Assembly: GCF_042658845.1 (NCBI RefSeq)
Contig: NZ_JBHSRI010000005.1
Location: forward strand, 35,126-99,125
Length of the DNA stretch: 64,000 bases
Direction: 5' to 3'
Source: Paenisporosarcina macmurdoensis
Lineage (GTDB): Bacteria > Bacillota > Bacilli > Bacillales_A > Planococcaceae
Below the pieces are notes generated by a model. That model made no database searches and was not told the origin of the DNA. It saw only the letters and a program-made list of their open reading frames with translations. Both the position numbers and the translations under genes were made by a program. This document shows positions 18,049-25,945 of the stretch, piece by piece. The stretch's first letter is position 1; every line of letters starts with the position of its first letter.

Positions 18049-19614
18049 TCAGTTCACCTTTTTTTGAGGATTTACAGGTTCAGGATTGTATTTTTTTTCA
18101 TCTTGCGGCCGTGTTACCTTGGGTCTCATATAGGTGAAGGGAAGAGGCAATCTAATTAGGCTGTCCCTCCAGTCAATCAGTCTAGGCGGGTAAAAAGGAG
18201 CCGTATAAGGTGAACCCAAGCTTGATTGACGGAGTAAATGGATTAGTATAAAACAAAACGCCAACATAATCCCATAAAAGCCCCAAAACCCTGCCAATAT
18301 AATGATCGGGAATCGAATCACCCGAATGACATTGCCCATCATATAACTTGGGGATGTAAATGACGCCAGGGCACTTAAAGCGACTATAATAATCAAAATA
18401 TTACTTGTAATGCCAGCTTGTACGGCTGCCGTTCCAATTACAATACCACCAACGATACCAATGGTTTGTCCTATCTTTGTCGGTAATCTTGCCCCAGCTT
18501 CTCTAAGTAGCTCGATAATGAGTTCCAATATTAAAGCTTCAATAATCGGCGGAAATGGAACTAATGCCCTCGATTCACTTAACGGAATTAAGAGCGATTG
18601 AGGTATTACTTCATAATGAAATGTCAATGCAGCTACATATAAAGGTGTTAAATAAACCGATAAAAAGACTGCACCAATCCTTAATAACCTAATAAATGAA
18701 GCAATTGGCCATCTAAGGTTTTGGTCTTCTCTACTTTGAAAGAATTCAATGAACGTTTGAGGGCAGATTATTGCCATCGAACTCCCATCTACAATAATCC
18801 CCAATTTCCCATTCAATAATCCTTCGCAAAACCTGTCAGGTCTTTCAGTCAATAACATTTGGGGGAAAGGTGATAAAGAGTTATCATCGATTAATTGCAC
18901 GAGAACTGAACTGTCTATCAAAGCATCTATGTTAAGGTCGGTGATCCGCTGACGAAGCGTATTGACCATCTGCTCTGAGGCAATACCTTTCATATATAAC
19001 AACGCAATCGTTGTATTGGTTTTATTTCCTATTACATGGTTTTCTTTACAAAGATCACGATTAATAATGCTCCTGCGGACGAGAGACACATTTGTGGATA
19101 GACTTTCATTAAACCCAACTTGTGATCCGATTACTTGTGATTCATTTTCTGGTGCTGACAACGATCGCGACTTTCTAGTAGCGATGTTTCCGAGAACGAC
19201 TTTAGAGTACCCTTCCACATGTATGAGGACCGTCCCATTTAACAAGGACAAAATTGCTTCATCAAGATGACTGGATAAGTCGACCTTAGGTATTGACAGA
19301 AGCTCTTTAATTTTTTCTGGCGATTCATGTGTACTTTTATACAAACCTCTTAAGATTTGATCATTTAAGGGTCGATTATCTACTATGTCATCTATATAAA
19401 TAAGCGTGAGATTAGGGGGAATAATTTTTACAATTAAATCTGCAGGGTTGTGCAATGCATCTTTCACTTGCTGTATAAACACGTGTCCAGAGGATGGGAT
19501 ATGGTTTTTGTTACCTGTTTCAGCCTCTGTGACACCTATTTGTTCTTTCTGTATTTCCGCTGGTTTTATGGTCTTTTTTTTAGCGAATTGTATTTTTAAT
19601 CTCTTGTTAAACAT
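18049..19614 (-). CDS. Germinant receptor subunit A (GerAA family), operon 2
   Basis: Encodes 521 residues from ATG 19614 with AGGGGGTG six bases upstream. It has a basic, Lys-rich N-terminus, a soluble half with SPFPQMLLTERPDRF, then membrane helices with LILELIIELLREAGARLPTK and QTIGIVGGIVIG, the conserved block of this family. Compared with operon 1, the N-terminus is longer and the sequence distinctly different. The operon sits between class B sites copies 3 and 4, so the whole receptor could move as one module. Full length. Confidence 0.92.
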   Translation of the reverse strand: MFNKRLKIQFAKKKTIKPAEIQKEQIGVTEAETGNKNHIPSSGHVFIQQVKDALHNPADLIVKIIPPNLTLIYIDDIVDNRPLNDQILRGLYKSTHESPEKIKELLSIPKVDLSSHLDEAILSLLNGTVLIHVEGYSKVVLGNIATRKSRSLSAPENESQVIGSQVGFNESLSTNVSLVRRSIINRDLCKENHVIGNKTNTTIALLYMKGIASEQMVNTLRQRITDLNIDALIDSSVLVQLIDDNSLSPFPQMLLTERPDRFCEGLLNGKLGIIVDGSSMAIICPQTFIEFFQSREDQNLRWPIASFIRLLRIGAVFLSVYLTPLYVAALTFHYEVIPQSLLIPLSESRALVPFPPIIEALILELIIELLREAGARLPTKIGQTIGIVGGIVIGTAAVQAGITSNILIIIVALSALASFTSPSYMMGNVIRVIRFPIIILAGFWGFYGIMLAFCFILIHLLRQSSLGSPYTAPFYPPRLIDWRDSLIRLPLPFTYMRPKVTRPQDEKKYNPEPVNPQKKVN

Positions 19615-19640
19615 TTAAAACACCCCCTATTCAATACTCT

Positions 19641-19670
19641 TAGAATAGACGTGCGATTGATAATCTATAC
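19641..19670 (-). promoter_or_regulatory. Possible sigma-G promoter of ger operon 2
   Basis: Read on the minus strand, GTATA, an 18-bp spacer and TATTCTA resemble the sigma-G consensus (GHATR, CATNHTA). The -10 lies about 27 bp before the subunit A start codon, leaving a short leader. This is a weak match found by eye. Confidence 0.3.
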
Positions 19671-19868
19671 GTATATTGAGAGATTTAGAATAATCTTTTT
19701 CATTGCATTGATAACCTAACTCTTCGTCTTCTTCTCTGTGTATTCATTAAACCTCGAATTCTCACTTTTAAGCTGAGCAAAATACAAATAATTTCATAAC
19801 CTGTTACCTACACTTAAAATTTTCCGAAATAAAGAAACTCGTCTTATCTTTGGTGAAGTCGTATTACA

Positions 19869-19919
19869 TAGAAACGTAAGCGTTAAATAGGTGGGCATTA
19901 TTTGACGCTTACGTTTCTA
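19869..19919. repeat. 20-bp inverted repeat with 11-bp loop
   Basis: The arms begin and end with TAGAAACGTAAGCGT and ACGCTTACGTTTCTA and match at 19 of 20 positions. There is no T run after it, so it is not an ordinary terminator. Its right edge falls where the decayed recombinase repeat begins, suggesting a junction. Confidence 0.65.
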
Positions 19920-20014
19920 TACGAATGATGTCACCATAGCTAGACAATAACGCCACTCCTTTTCCTTGCAGTTATACGCAAGAATAAGAGGAAATAGCCT
20001 TTAACCAGGTTTTT
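19920..20014 (+). repeat. Decayed copy of the recombinase start region
   Basis: From ACGAATGATGTCACCA through CCTTTAACCAGG this segment matches 12187-12276, which carries the first codons and upstream region of the tyrosine recombinase, with about one difference per ten bases. It leads directly into class B site copy 4, as the original leads into copy 1. So a site and its recombinase gene once stood here together, and the gene has been lost. Confidence 0.75.
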
Positions 20015-20042
20015 GTTCAGACAATCCCCTATTGTCTTTACC
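20015..20042 (+). other. Xer-type 28-bp site, class B, copy 4
   Basis: Left arm GTTCAGACAAT, spacer CCCCTA, right arm TTGTCTTTACC. It lies between germination operon 2 and the Fic gene, right after the decayed recombinase start region. Confidence 0.65.
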
Positions 20043-20194
20043 TAAAGCAGTGAATATTGGGCAACTAACTTATTTAAGACAATGATTAAAAGACGATATA
20101 ACCATTTTTCAGAAAGGTTATATCGTCTTTCGAGGAATTCTCACAATACACAGGAAAGAGATTGGATTATACCTCCATAATATATATATGCGAT

Positions 20195-21238
20195 TTATTT
20201 CTTTTTCCACTTTGCATTTCTGCCGAGTCCAACAGATTCAATTAGTTGCTGTTCTTTAAGCTCACTTAATACACGATTAATTGTTGCTTCACTTACATCT
20301 GGACATGCATTTCGGATATCAGATTTCGTAAAGTATCCCAACTTTTTATCTATAAATACATGTACACGTTGGCTTTTCCCACCTTTTTGCGATTTAATCA
20401 CACCAACTCGCGATTCTAAATCTTTATATGCTGCAACAAAAGTGCCTAGCAAATAATTTATCCAGGGAAAAATATCATTCGTTCCTTCGTGCCATCCAAT
20501 TGATGACTTTCGCAACGTTTCATAATACTCTTCCTTTGATTCTTCAATAATTTTTTCCAAACTAATATAACGACCGACTTCGAATCCAAATTGATATAAA
20601 AGTAATAGCGTTAATAGTCTTGCCATACGTCCATTTCCATCATTAAACGGATGAATCGATAAAAAGTCTAAAATAAATACACTTAATAAGATTAGTGGCT
20701 CAACATCTTGCTTACTCATTCTTTCGCGTAATTCAAAACAAACTCGTTCCATCGCTCTTGATGTATTAAAAGCAGAAACCGGTTCAAACCGAATTCTCTT
20801 TGCTCCATCAGAAAATGTCTCGGTAATCACATTATCAGCATTTTTCCACGTACCACCATCAATCGCAATATAGCGATACATTTCCTTGTGTAGCTGTAAA
20901 ATAACTGATTCCCTCACAGGAATTGCTTCGAATGAAGCATGGATAAGTTGCAACACATCCCGGTAGCCAGCAATCTCTCCTTCAGAACGATCTTGTAAAT
21001 CCGTATCATTTTTCATAATGCTCTTCAGACGACTATCCGTAATAATAATTCCTTCAATTGCATTTGAAGCTTTCGTCGAATGTATAACCGCAACATCACG
21101 TAACGTGTCTAAAATTTGCGGTGCTTGCCGCTTATATAATTCCTGTTTTCCTTTATATTCATTAATCTTTGCAATTAAGTTCACTGTTTTCATTGGCATC
21201 ATTAATTGATTTAAATTTTCGTATTGATAATTTTTCAT
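20195..21238 (-). CDS. Fic family protein, putative AMP-transferase, with C-terminal winged helix
   Basis: Encodes 347 residues from an ATG behind GGAGGTGAT. The Fic active-site loop is complete: HPFNDGNGRMAR at about residues 193-204. An inhibitory motif of the (S/T)xxxE(G/N) type is present upstream as SNAIEG near residue 58, so it is a class II, N-terminally self-inhibited Fic. The C-terminal 60 residues (KSDIRNACPDVSEATINRVL) form a winged helix-turn-helix. Fic proteins transfer AMP or related groups to protein hydroxyls; targets here are unknown. It occupies the class B module between copies 4 and 5. Intact. Confidence 0.9.
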   Translation of the reverse strand: MKNYQYENLNQLMMPMKTVNLIAKINEYKGKQELYKRQAPQILDTLRDVAVIHSTKASNAIEGIIITDSRLKSIMKNDTDLQDRSEGEIAGYRDVLQLIHASFEAIPVRESVILQLHKEMYRYIAIDGGTWKNADNVITETFSDGAKRIRFEPVSAFNTSRAMERVCFELRERMSKQDVEPLILLSVFILDFLSIHPFNDGNGRMARLLTLLLLYQFGFEVGRYISLEKIIEESKEEYYETLRKSSIGWHEGTNDIFPWINYLLGTFVAAYKDLESRVGVIKSQKGGKSQRVHVFIDKKLGYFTKSDIRNACPDVSEATINRVLSELKEQQLIESVGLGRNAKWKKK

Positions 21239-21343
21239 CTAAATCACCTCCAGAATATACTCATCCTATTCAAAATAATATCATTTTATACAAAATGATA
21301 TTATATAATGTATTTGAATGTATTTATGAATATATTCATCATA

Positions 21344-21386
21344 AACTAAACCTACTCATTTTCCAATTAAATGAGTAGGTTTAGTT
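21344..21386. terminator. Bidirectional terminator with a perfect 18-bp stem
   Basis: AACTAAACCTACTCATTT pairs perfectly with AAATGAGTAGGTTTAGTT around a 7-base loop, followed by AAAAA/TTTTT. It lies between the Fic gene promoter and the decayed gene at 21413. Confidence 0.85.
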
Positions 21387-21412
21387 AAAAAGTAATTAGC
21401 CTTTCATATGAA

Positions 21413-21764
21413 TCATGTTGTTCTGTTATCGACATGATTATTCAATAAGTGTTTTGCTAGCTGACGGTCTTCTTTATCTTTTGTCAAAGTTGCGATGTTT
21501 TTAATAATTTCATGTATGGTAGGTTGTTCCGAAAACGATGGTGACCATTCTTTTAGTACACTTAGTGCGTGGTACTGTAAATTCCCATTATCTGATTTGA
21601 GAGCAGCTTGAATCAATGCTAGTCCCACCCTTCGTGTTCATATAAATCTTGAACAATACATTGTAGTAGGCAAACCTGTTCATCATTTGAAAGACTTGAT
21701 AATGATAAGTGAGTTTCCGAAAATGTGCAGAGATTTTTAATATGTTGACAATTATTTGTATCCA
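21413..21764 (-). pseudogene. Frameshifted small gene of unknown function
   Basis: From ATG 21764 the frame reads MDTNNCQHIKNLCTFSETH and runs to EHEGWD at a stop near 21626; shifting by one base continues as VGLALIQAALKSDNGNLQYH and through LNNHVDNRTT to 21413. Together they would make about 117 residues, helical, with a repeat-like block (ALIQAALKS, ALSVLKEW) suggestive of HEAT-type helices or an immunity protein. The single-base shift breaks it. It is downstream of the Fic gene start region and not obviously related. Function unknown. Confidence 0.5.
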
Positions 21765-21921
21765 TTACAGCTAAATATAATTCACTGTCCTACCTACAAT
21801 TAGTCTTTAATTTGCAAATCTCTTCATTTACTCTTCCCAGTCGCGAATGTAACGAAATACTATAAGTATTACATTCGATAGAAATTTACAGTAAACCATT
21901 TCCAAAAGTAGAACTCACTTC

Positions 21922-21949
21922 AAAAAGACAATCCGGTCTTGTCACAACC
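21922..21949 (+). other. Xer-type 28-bp site, class B, copy 5
   Basis: Left arm AAAAAGACAAT (outer bases diverged), spacer CCGGTC, right arm TTGTCACAACC followed by TATTAAA, matching the flank of copy 3. It separates the Fic module from the HTH and HipA genes. Confidence 0.5.
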
Positions 21950-22032
21950 TATTAAATCAACGACATAAACTAAAGGAGACTATGCAATACAGCTTTCTTT
22001 AATAACAACAAGTGATGTATAATGAATTAAAA

Positions 22033-22044
22033 CAACAATTGTTG
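22033..22044. promoter_or_regulatory. 12-bp palindrome upstream of the HTH gene
   Basis: CAACAATTGTTG is a perfect palindrome 20 bp before the ATG of the HTH protein gene and 11 bp before its GGAG ribosome binding site, so it could be an autoregulatory operator. Confidence 0.35.
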
Positions 22045-22063
22045 CGAAATGGAGTTGAGTAGT

Positions 22064-22654
22064 ATGAGAACCTTTTCAGTTGATGAAGCCTTTACGATTC
22101 TTCAAAACAATAAAATTACTTCTAATAAAGAGAGCGTTAAACGGTGGCTCAGACAAGGAAAGTTGATGGGTACCAAGGGCGGGGGTCCAAAGAAGAATGG
22201 GTGGATGATTAAAGAATCTGATTTAAGGGCTTACTTACATGATCGGTTACCTGCAGGCTTTGCCTTGTCTACAAACCTAATTTCTACAGCAGCCGGCAAT
22301 TGTAGTGACGCAGAGCGAGATTTTTACCGAGAAGAAGGACGTTTTGAAATGTGGAAGCAAATCACTTCCTTGAACATTTGGCAGGGACGTTTTGAATTTA
22401 AAAAACGATTTGTCGAGGAATGCATTCAACATCTACGGATTGAGAATCGTGACCTGCGCCAATACATCATGGATTCGATGTTGTCGCATAAAAAGGGATA
22501 CGCTAAGCCTGGCGTTTTATATCTACAGGATAAATGTAAATTCGATGGGCATATTTTAGATTTTGCACGCCAATATGGAGGAATCGACGAACAAATCACG
22601 TTTTCGGTCATCGATTACCTGCGTACACAATATAAAAATAAGGGTAAAATATAA
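22064..22654 (+). CDS. DNA-binding protein with MerR/excisionase-like N-terminus
   Basis: Encodes 196 residues. I choose ATG 22064 because GGAG lies nine bases upstream; an in-frame TTG 15 bases earlier has none. The N-terminal 60 residues (SVDEAFTILQNNKI, SKESVKRWLRQGKL-type pattern and GWMIKESDLRAYL) resemble the helix-turn-helix of excisionases and plasmid regulators. The C-terminal part is helical and unrecognised (DAERDFYREEGRFEMWKQI). It converges with the HipA-like operon, so it is not in that operon. It may control plasmid or cargo genes. Confidence 0.6.
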   Translation: MRTFSVDEAFTILQNNKITSNKESVKRWLRQGKLMGTKGGGPKKNGWMIKESDLRAYLHDRLPAGFALSTNLISTAAGNCSDAERDFYREEGRFEMWKQITSLNIWQGRFEFKKRFVEECIQHLRIENRDLRQYIMDSMLSHKKGYAKPGVLYLQDKCKFDGHILDFARQYGGIDEQITFSVIDYLRTQYKNKGKI

Positions 22655-22725
22655 TTCTTTCTATGTCTTGCATTAGATCCCAATAGGATTGGTACACCAT
22701 CTGGAATGAGGAGTATTCAGCAAAC

Positions 22726-23136
22726 TTATTCTTCATTCAATTGTTGTTCCTCTGAATTTTTAGTTGGATAATACAAATCTTTTCTTAAACATACGTCTCT
22801 GTGCGTCAGTCTTTCCCCTTTAAAGCGAAGCCAAATCTCATCATCGGCCATGACACCATGCGTATGATGGACAATGCCCCAGCGGTTATACGCTTGCATG
22901 CCTATTGCTTCAAGCAACTCCTTTGCATTTACACGTGTCGAGGGGAATGTACGCCACTTCAACCATTTTTCCAACTCATCTAATGTAATATGCCCCTCCA
23001 TCTGAGGTGAAAATTGTTTATTAAAGTCTTCTATATAGTTAATGACATACGGGGTTCCACCATTTGCGGGACGTAAATCAACTGATGCAATCACATCATC
23101 CATCCACATCACATCAAACTTTGTGTAATCAACCAC
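22726..23136 (-). CDS. Partner protein of the HipA-like kinase, unknown function
   Basis: Encodes 136 residues from GTG 23136, preceded by GAAGGAAG; the start overlaps the stop of the kinase gene by 8 bp (GTGGTTGA). An in-frame start further upstream lies deep inside the kinase gene and is unlikely. No hydrophobic segment. Conserved-looking parts are DVIASVDLRPANGGTPYVIN and RWGIVHHTHGVMADDEIWLR. I do not recognise it as HipB (no HTH). Being translationally coupled, it probably acts with the kinase as partner, substrate or regulator. Confidence 0.55.
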   Translation of the reverse strand: MVDYTKFDVMWMDDVIASVDLRPANGGTPYVINYIEDFNKQFSPQMEGHITLDELEKWLKWRTFPSTRVNAKELLEAIGMQAYNRWGIVHHTHGVMADDEIWLRFKGERLTHRDVCLRKDLYYPTKNSEEQQLNEE

Positions 23137-23935
23137 TTTTTTCACTTCCTTCACTAAATAAATGCTGAAATCTAGGGTCGCGAATCTGTGAATAAAGGAC
23201 TTCTTTCGCACGGCCTAGCTCCATGGAAGACGCTTCCAACTTTCGGATAAGCTCATCTTTCCTAATAAAAGGCTCCCCCGTATATAGAGCAAGCTGTCTA
23301 GAAAATGAGGAATTTAATGGCTTTGCTTTTACCTTACGCATTAGTATTGTTAACGGTTTCCCGATTGGATAGTCTTTTACATCCGATAAAAGGCTAAGTC
23401 CATGATCAAAAATGGGTGCAAGCTCCCACGATTTATGGATGGGGTCATATAAAAAGAGAATGTTATTTGTGTGGCGATCCTCATTGAGTATCAATGCATC
23501 AAACGCGAATAAACGGGCCATTTCAGTTGAAACATTAAGTCCTGTGTACTCTTGGACATTTTGCATTAATGCCCGGAACTTTGCTTCAGTAGAGAGAGTT
23601 GCATTGTTTAAAATCTGGTCTGTCGAGGAGAAGTTTCCTTCAAATAAGCGTTCTAGCGTGACTTCCTGTTTTGTCCCCCGCAATTCTAGCGAATAGCAGC
23701 CTTGCGTAAGAACTCCGTTAGGCAATTCAATTTGGCAGGGATAATACGAAACATATGCTGATGAAGGCAGTGTCGAGCATTCTAAGACAAGGAATGCGAG
23801 AACTTCTGCCATATCCTCATAGCCTCTGGCATTTTGTTTTACCCACTTATTACAGATACTCCATTTCGATTGATCACCTTTACTTGAGGTGCTAACAATC
23901 GCAATAGCTTCTTGTGGAATTGTGATGGTAATCAT
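23129..23935 (-). CDS. HipA-like Ser/Thr protein kinase
   Basis: Encodes 268 residues from ATG 23935 after GGAGGTGATC. The kinase core is visible as FDALILNEDRHTNNILFLYD (catalytic Asp and Asn) and APIFDHGLSLLSD (metal-binding Asp), the HipA C-terminal signature. At 268 residues it is shorter than E. coli HipA (440) and lacks an obvious N-subdomain 1, as in compact HipA-like/CtkA-type kinases. HipA-type kinases phosphorylate translation factors such as glutamyl-tRNA synthetase and cause dormancy; the target here is unknown. No HipB-like repressor lies upstream; instead an unknown gene overlaps its 3-prime end. Confidence 0.75.
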   Translation of the reverse strand: MITITIPQEAIAIVSTSSKGDQSKWSICNKWVKQNARGYEDMAEVLAFLVLECSTLPSSAYVSYYPCQIELPNGVLTQGCYSLELRGTKQEVTLERLFEGNFSSTDQILNNATLSTEAKFRALMQNVQEYTGLNVSTEMARLFAFDALILNEDRHTNNILFLYDPIHKSWELAPIFDHGLSLLSDVKDYPIGKPLTILMRKVKAKPLNSSFSRQLALYTGEPFIRKDELIRKLEASSMELGRAKEVLYSQIRDPRFQHLFSEGSEKSG

Positions 23936-24031
23936 CGGATCACCTCCATTAGGTAAGATTATTTTTATTAAATCGAATCGTCTTTTTTTACAGCTCCATT
24001 AGTTGTCCAGCTGACGTTATTCGATGCCTCT

Positions 24032-24274
24032 TTAAACTTCTCCAACAATTCCTGCCCTACTTAATCCTTTGGTCACTAAGCTTTCTAATAGTTGTTCAGC
24101 AAAATCACACGGCAATTTATGAACGGGTTTGATTACTACTCCACCGTCCACTAGTTGGACGGTGACTTCTTCCCGCAATTACAGTTCATCACCGTAAGCT
24201 TTTGGAATTGTTATTAATAATTTACTTTCATTATAATATACGTCTCCTCTATATGCATGGAAAGGTTTTTCCAT
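24032..24274 (-). pseudogene. Decayed AbrB/MazE-type antitoxin gene
   Basis: From ATG 24274 the frame reads MEKPFHAYRGDVYYNESKLL, ITIPKAYGDEL, an in-frame TAA at 24179-24181, then LREEVTVQLVDGGVVIKP and ends near GIVGEV. The swapped-hairpin pattern LLITIPKAYGDELGLKEGDEVTV is typical of AbrB/MazE proteins. The stop lies in the middle of the DNA-binding domain, so the gene is broken. No toxin gene follows it. Confidence 0.5.
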
Positions 24275-24304
24275 AGATAAAAAGCCTGATTGGATTTCAG
24301 GCAT

Positions 24305-24502
24305 TTACTGATCCATATATTGAATTAACTTCTTGATCCCATCTTTACTAATCCATGCCTCACCAATTTTTACGGCCCCTGTTGAAATCTTACCTGTAAT
24401 CGCACACAACATAGGTTTGACGATGTGGTTCAATATTTTATGAGTATAATTACGGAAATCCGCTGACTCCCCCGAGCTTTTGCAAACCTGTAGAAGCCTC
24501 AA
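24305..24502 (-). pseudogene. Truncated AbrB-type regulator (C-terminal half)
   Basis: The last 36 residues (LCAITGKISTGAVKIGEAW, then ISKDGIKKLIQYMDQ) match the intact AbrB-like protein at 33973-34221 with few changes. The N-terminal DNA-binding half is replaced by unrelated sequence (MRLLQVCKSSGESADF). It could not bind DNA as AbrB does. Confidence 0.7.
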
Positions 24503-24677
24503 ATCGATAAAGGAAAAATGGTTATGGAAATCCGGTACCTATACAATACAGAAGAGTAAGTGAATCAATTTTTTACGGAAGGGTTTGTTAGTTTTTTAGC
24601 ACATTATATACTTTATAAAGTATAATAAGGAAAAATTAGGTTGATGCCAACAAGAACTCTGGAGATTTTTTTTTGGA

Positions 24678-24761
24678 ATGATTGTTTGGGGTATACCGAT
24701 AATTTTAATTTTTAGTCATTTTTATTTAGAAGGAAAAAGGTTAGTTAACTCGTTTAAGTAA
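24678..24761 (+). CDS. Possible small hydrophobic peptide, copy 1
   Basis: A 27-codon frame, MIVWGIPIILIFSHFYLEG at its start and KRLVNSFK at its end, with CTGGAG upstream and a TATAAT box about 45 bp further up. A near copy stands at 30790-30855. One hydrophobic helix with a basic tail resembles type I toxin peptides; this is speculative. Confidence 0.3.
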   Translation: MIVWGIPIILIFSHFYLEGKRLVNSFK

Positions 24762-24800
24762 CCTGGCTTTATAGAGTGGCTTTTCTTTTGTAAAATCGCA

Positions 24801-24902
24801 ATGATTTTTGAAGGTCGAATGCGTGAGAATTTATTAATAAAAGATGAATGGCATGATTCTCTTTTATACAGTATTTTAAATAGAGAATGGGATAACAAAT
24901 AA
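24801..24902 (+). pseudogene. C-terminal remnant of a GNAT acetyltransferase
   Basis: The frame reads FEGRMRENLLIKDEWHDSLL, then YSILNREW, ending at 24902. Position and residues match the end of ribosomal-type GNAT acetyltransferases (EGxxRE, then D-x-YSIL-x-x-EW). The acetyl-CoA binding part is absent; the frame merges upstream with the duplicated AbrB block, so a recombination joined them. Confidence 0.5.
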
Positions 24903-24978
24903 TCTATGATATTAACTTCCTGTCTTTGTTATATTAATGTAGTAAATGGTAAATTCAAATAAACCAGGGGGAGTTATC

Positions 24979-25536
24979 TTGAATAATGAAAAAAAGGCTT
25001 TAATTATAATCGATGTACAAAAAGCTTTTGATGATGAAAAATGGGGGAAACGAAACAATATACATGCAGAAATAAAAATTAGTGAAATATTAACACTTTG
25101 GAGAAAGAAGGGTTGGCAAGTAATACATATTCAACATATGTCCGATAACCCTAGTTCTTTATTTCATCCAGAGAATGACGGATTTGCTATTAAAGAATTG
25201 GTTAAACCCACAGTTGGAGAAGTAATAATAACAAAAAAAGTGAATAGTAGTTTTATCGGTACAAATTTAGAAGAGTTTCTAAAATTAAATTTTTTAACTA
25301 CAGTATTCATTACAGGTTTGACTACGCCCCATTGTGTATCTACCACTACAAGAATGAGTGGGAATTTAGGTTTTAATACATATCTTATTTCGGATGCGAC
25401 AGCTGCGTTTGGTATGAGAGACCAAAATGGAAAATATTATAATCCTGAGATTATACATAGTACAACTTTAGCTACCTTAAATACTGAGTTCGCTACTATA
25501 CTAACAACGGAACAACTAATAAATAGAATAATTTAA
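24979..25536 (+). CDS. Isochorismatase family cysteine hydrolase
   Basis: Encodes 185 residues from TTG 24979, with AGGGGGAG six bases upstream; an upstream ATG at 24946 has no ribosome binding site. The catalytic triad is readable: Asp in ALIIIDVQKAF, Lys in ITKKVNSSFIGT, and Cys in GLTTPHCVSTTTRMSG. Family members hydrolyse isochorismate, nicotinamide or similar amides and ethers; the substrate cannot be told. It is a single plus-strand gene directly left of the dif-like site at 25604, followed by a weak hairpin. Intact. Confidence 0.85.
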   Translation: MNNEKKALIIIDVQKAFDDEKWGKRNNIHAEIKISEILTLWRKKGWQVIHIQHMSDNPSSLFHPENDGFAIKELVKPTVGEVIITKKVNSSFIGTNLEEFLKLNFLTTVFITGLTTPHCVSTTTRMSGNLGFNTYLISDATAAFGMRDQNGKYYNPEIIHSTTLATLNTEFATILTTEQLINRII

Positions 25537-25603
25537 TATAAGCTTGATAAACTAACGGCTGCTTAGTTGAAGAACCGCTGCCTTTTAATTAATCTAGTTG
25601 GAT

Positions 25604-25631
25604 ACTTCCCAATCAGGTTGTTATGTCAACC
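25604..25631 (+). other. dif-like 28-bp site, class A, copy 1
   Basis: XerC-type arm ACTTCCCAATC, spacer AGGTTG, XerD-type arm TTATGTCAACC. From memory the B. subtilis dif arms are ACTTCCTAGAA and TTATGTAAACT. The site is followed by CTAGGGTGTATGCGCG, then ATACA, shared with copy 2 at 30918. It lies between the isochorismatase and amine oxidase genes. Confidence 0.75.
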
Positions 25632-25816
25632 TAGGGTGTATGCGCGATACATAAGCCCACCCTTCAGCCGGTCATGAATTTCGTGTGCTGAAGTTCTTCT
25701 TCATTTATGAAGAATCAGAAGAACAAATTAAAGACAAAAAGGCACTAATATCACTGGATCAAGTTGTGGTTTCCCCCAGGTCCAGAGCTTTTACCAATTT
25801 TATGACCCTTTTTTCT

Positions 25817-25848
25817 GTCCTCCATTTGTATTAAGGAGGACTTTTTTT
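25817..25848 (+). terminator. Rho-independent terminator
   Basis: GTCCTCC and GGAGGAC form a stem followed by seven T residues. It points rightward and ends any transcript from the decayed stretch before it; the convergent amine oxidase gene ends about 100 bp away. Confidence 0.75.
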
Positions 25849-25945
25849 ATTTGATAGCAATATCAAGATCAATTGAGAGAGGAAATCAGCTCTATCCATA
25901 GGAACATCACTTTCCTTGAACTTCCCACTATCCTAAATATGATTT

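Larger units (their letters stand above)
24281..24800. repeat. Duplicated AbrB block, copy 1
   Basis: Contains, from left to right, a terminator hairpin (AAGCCTGA/TTTCAGGC), the 3-prime part of an abrB-type gene on the minus strand, and about 280 bp with a TATAAT-type promoter and a 27-codon hydrophobic peptide frame, ending in CTTTTCTTTTG. The same order recurs at 30315-30905 at roughly 80 percent identity by eye, and the AbrB part recurs intact at 33973-34221. Confidence 0.75.

Noticed and set aside
24741..24765. Inverted repeat GGTTAGTTAA-CTCGT-TTAAGTAACC (also at 30850) as a third recombination-site class
   Set aside because: It occurs only inside the duplicated AbrB blocks and overlaps the small peptide frame, so it is explained by the duplication and may be a weak terminator.
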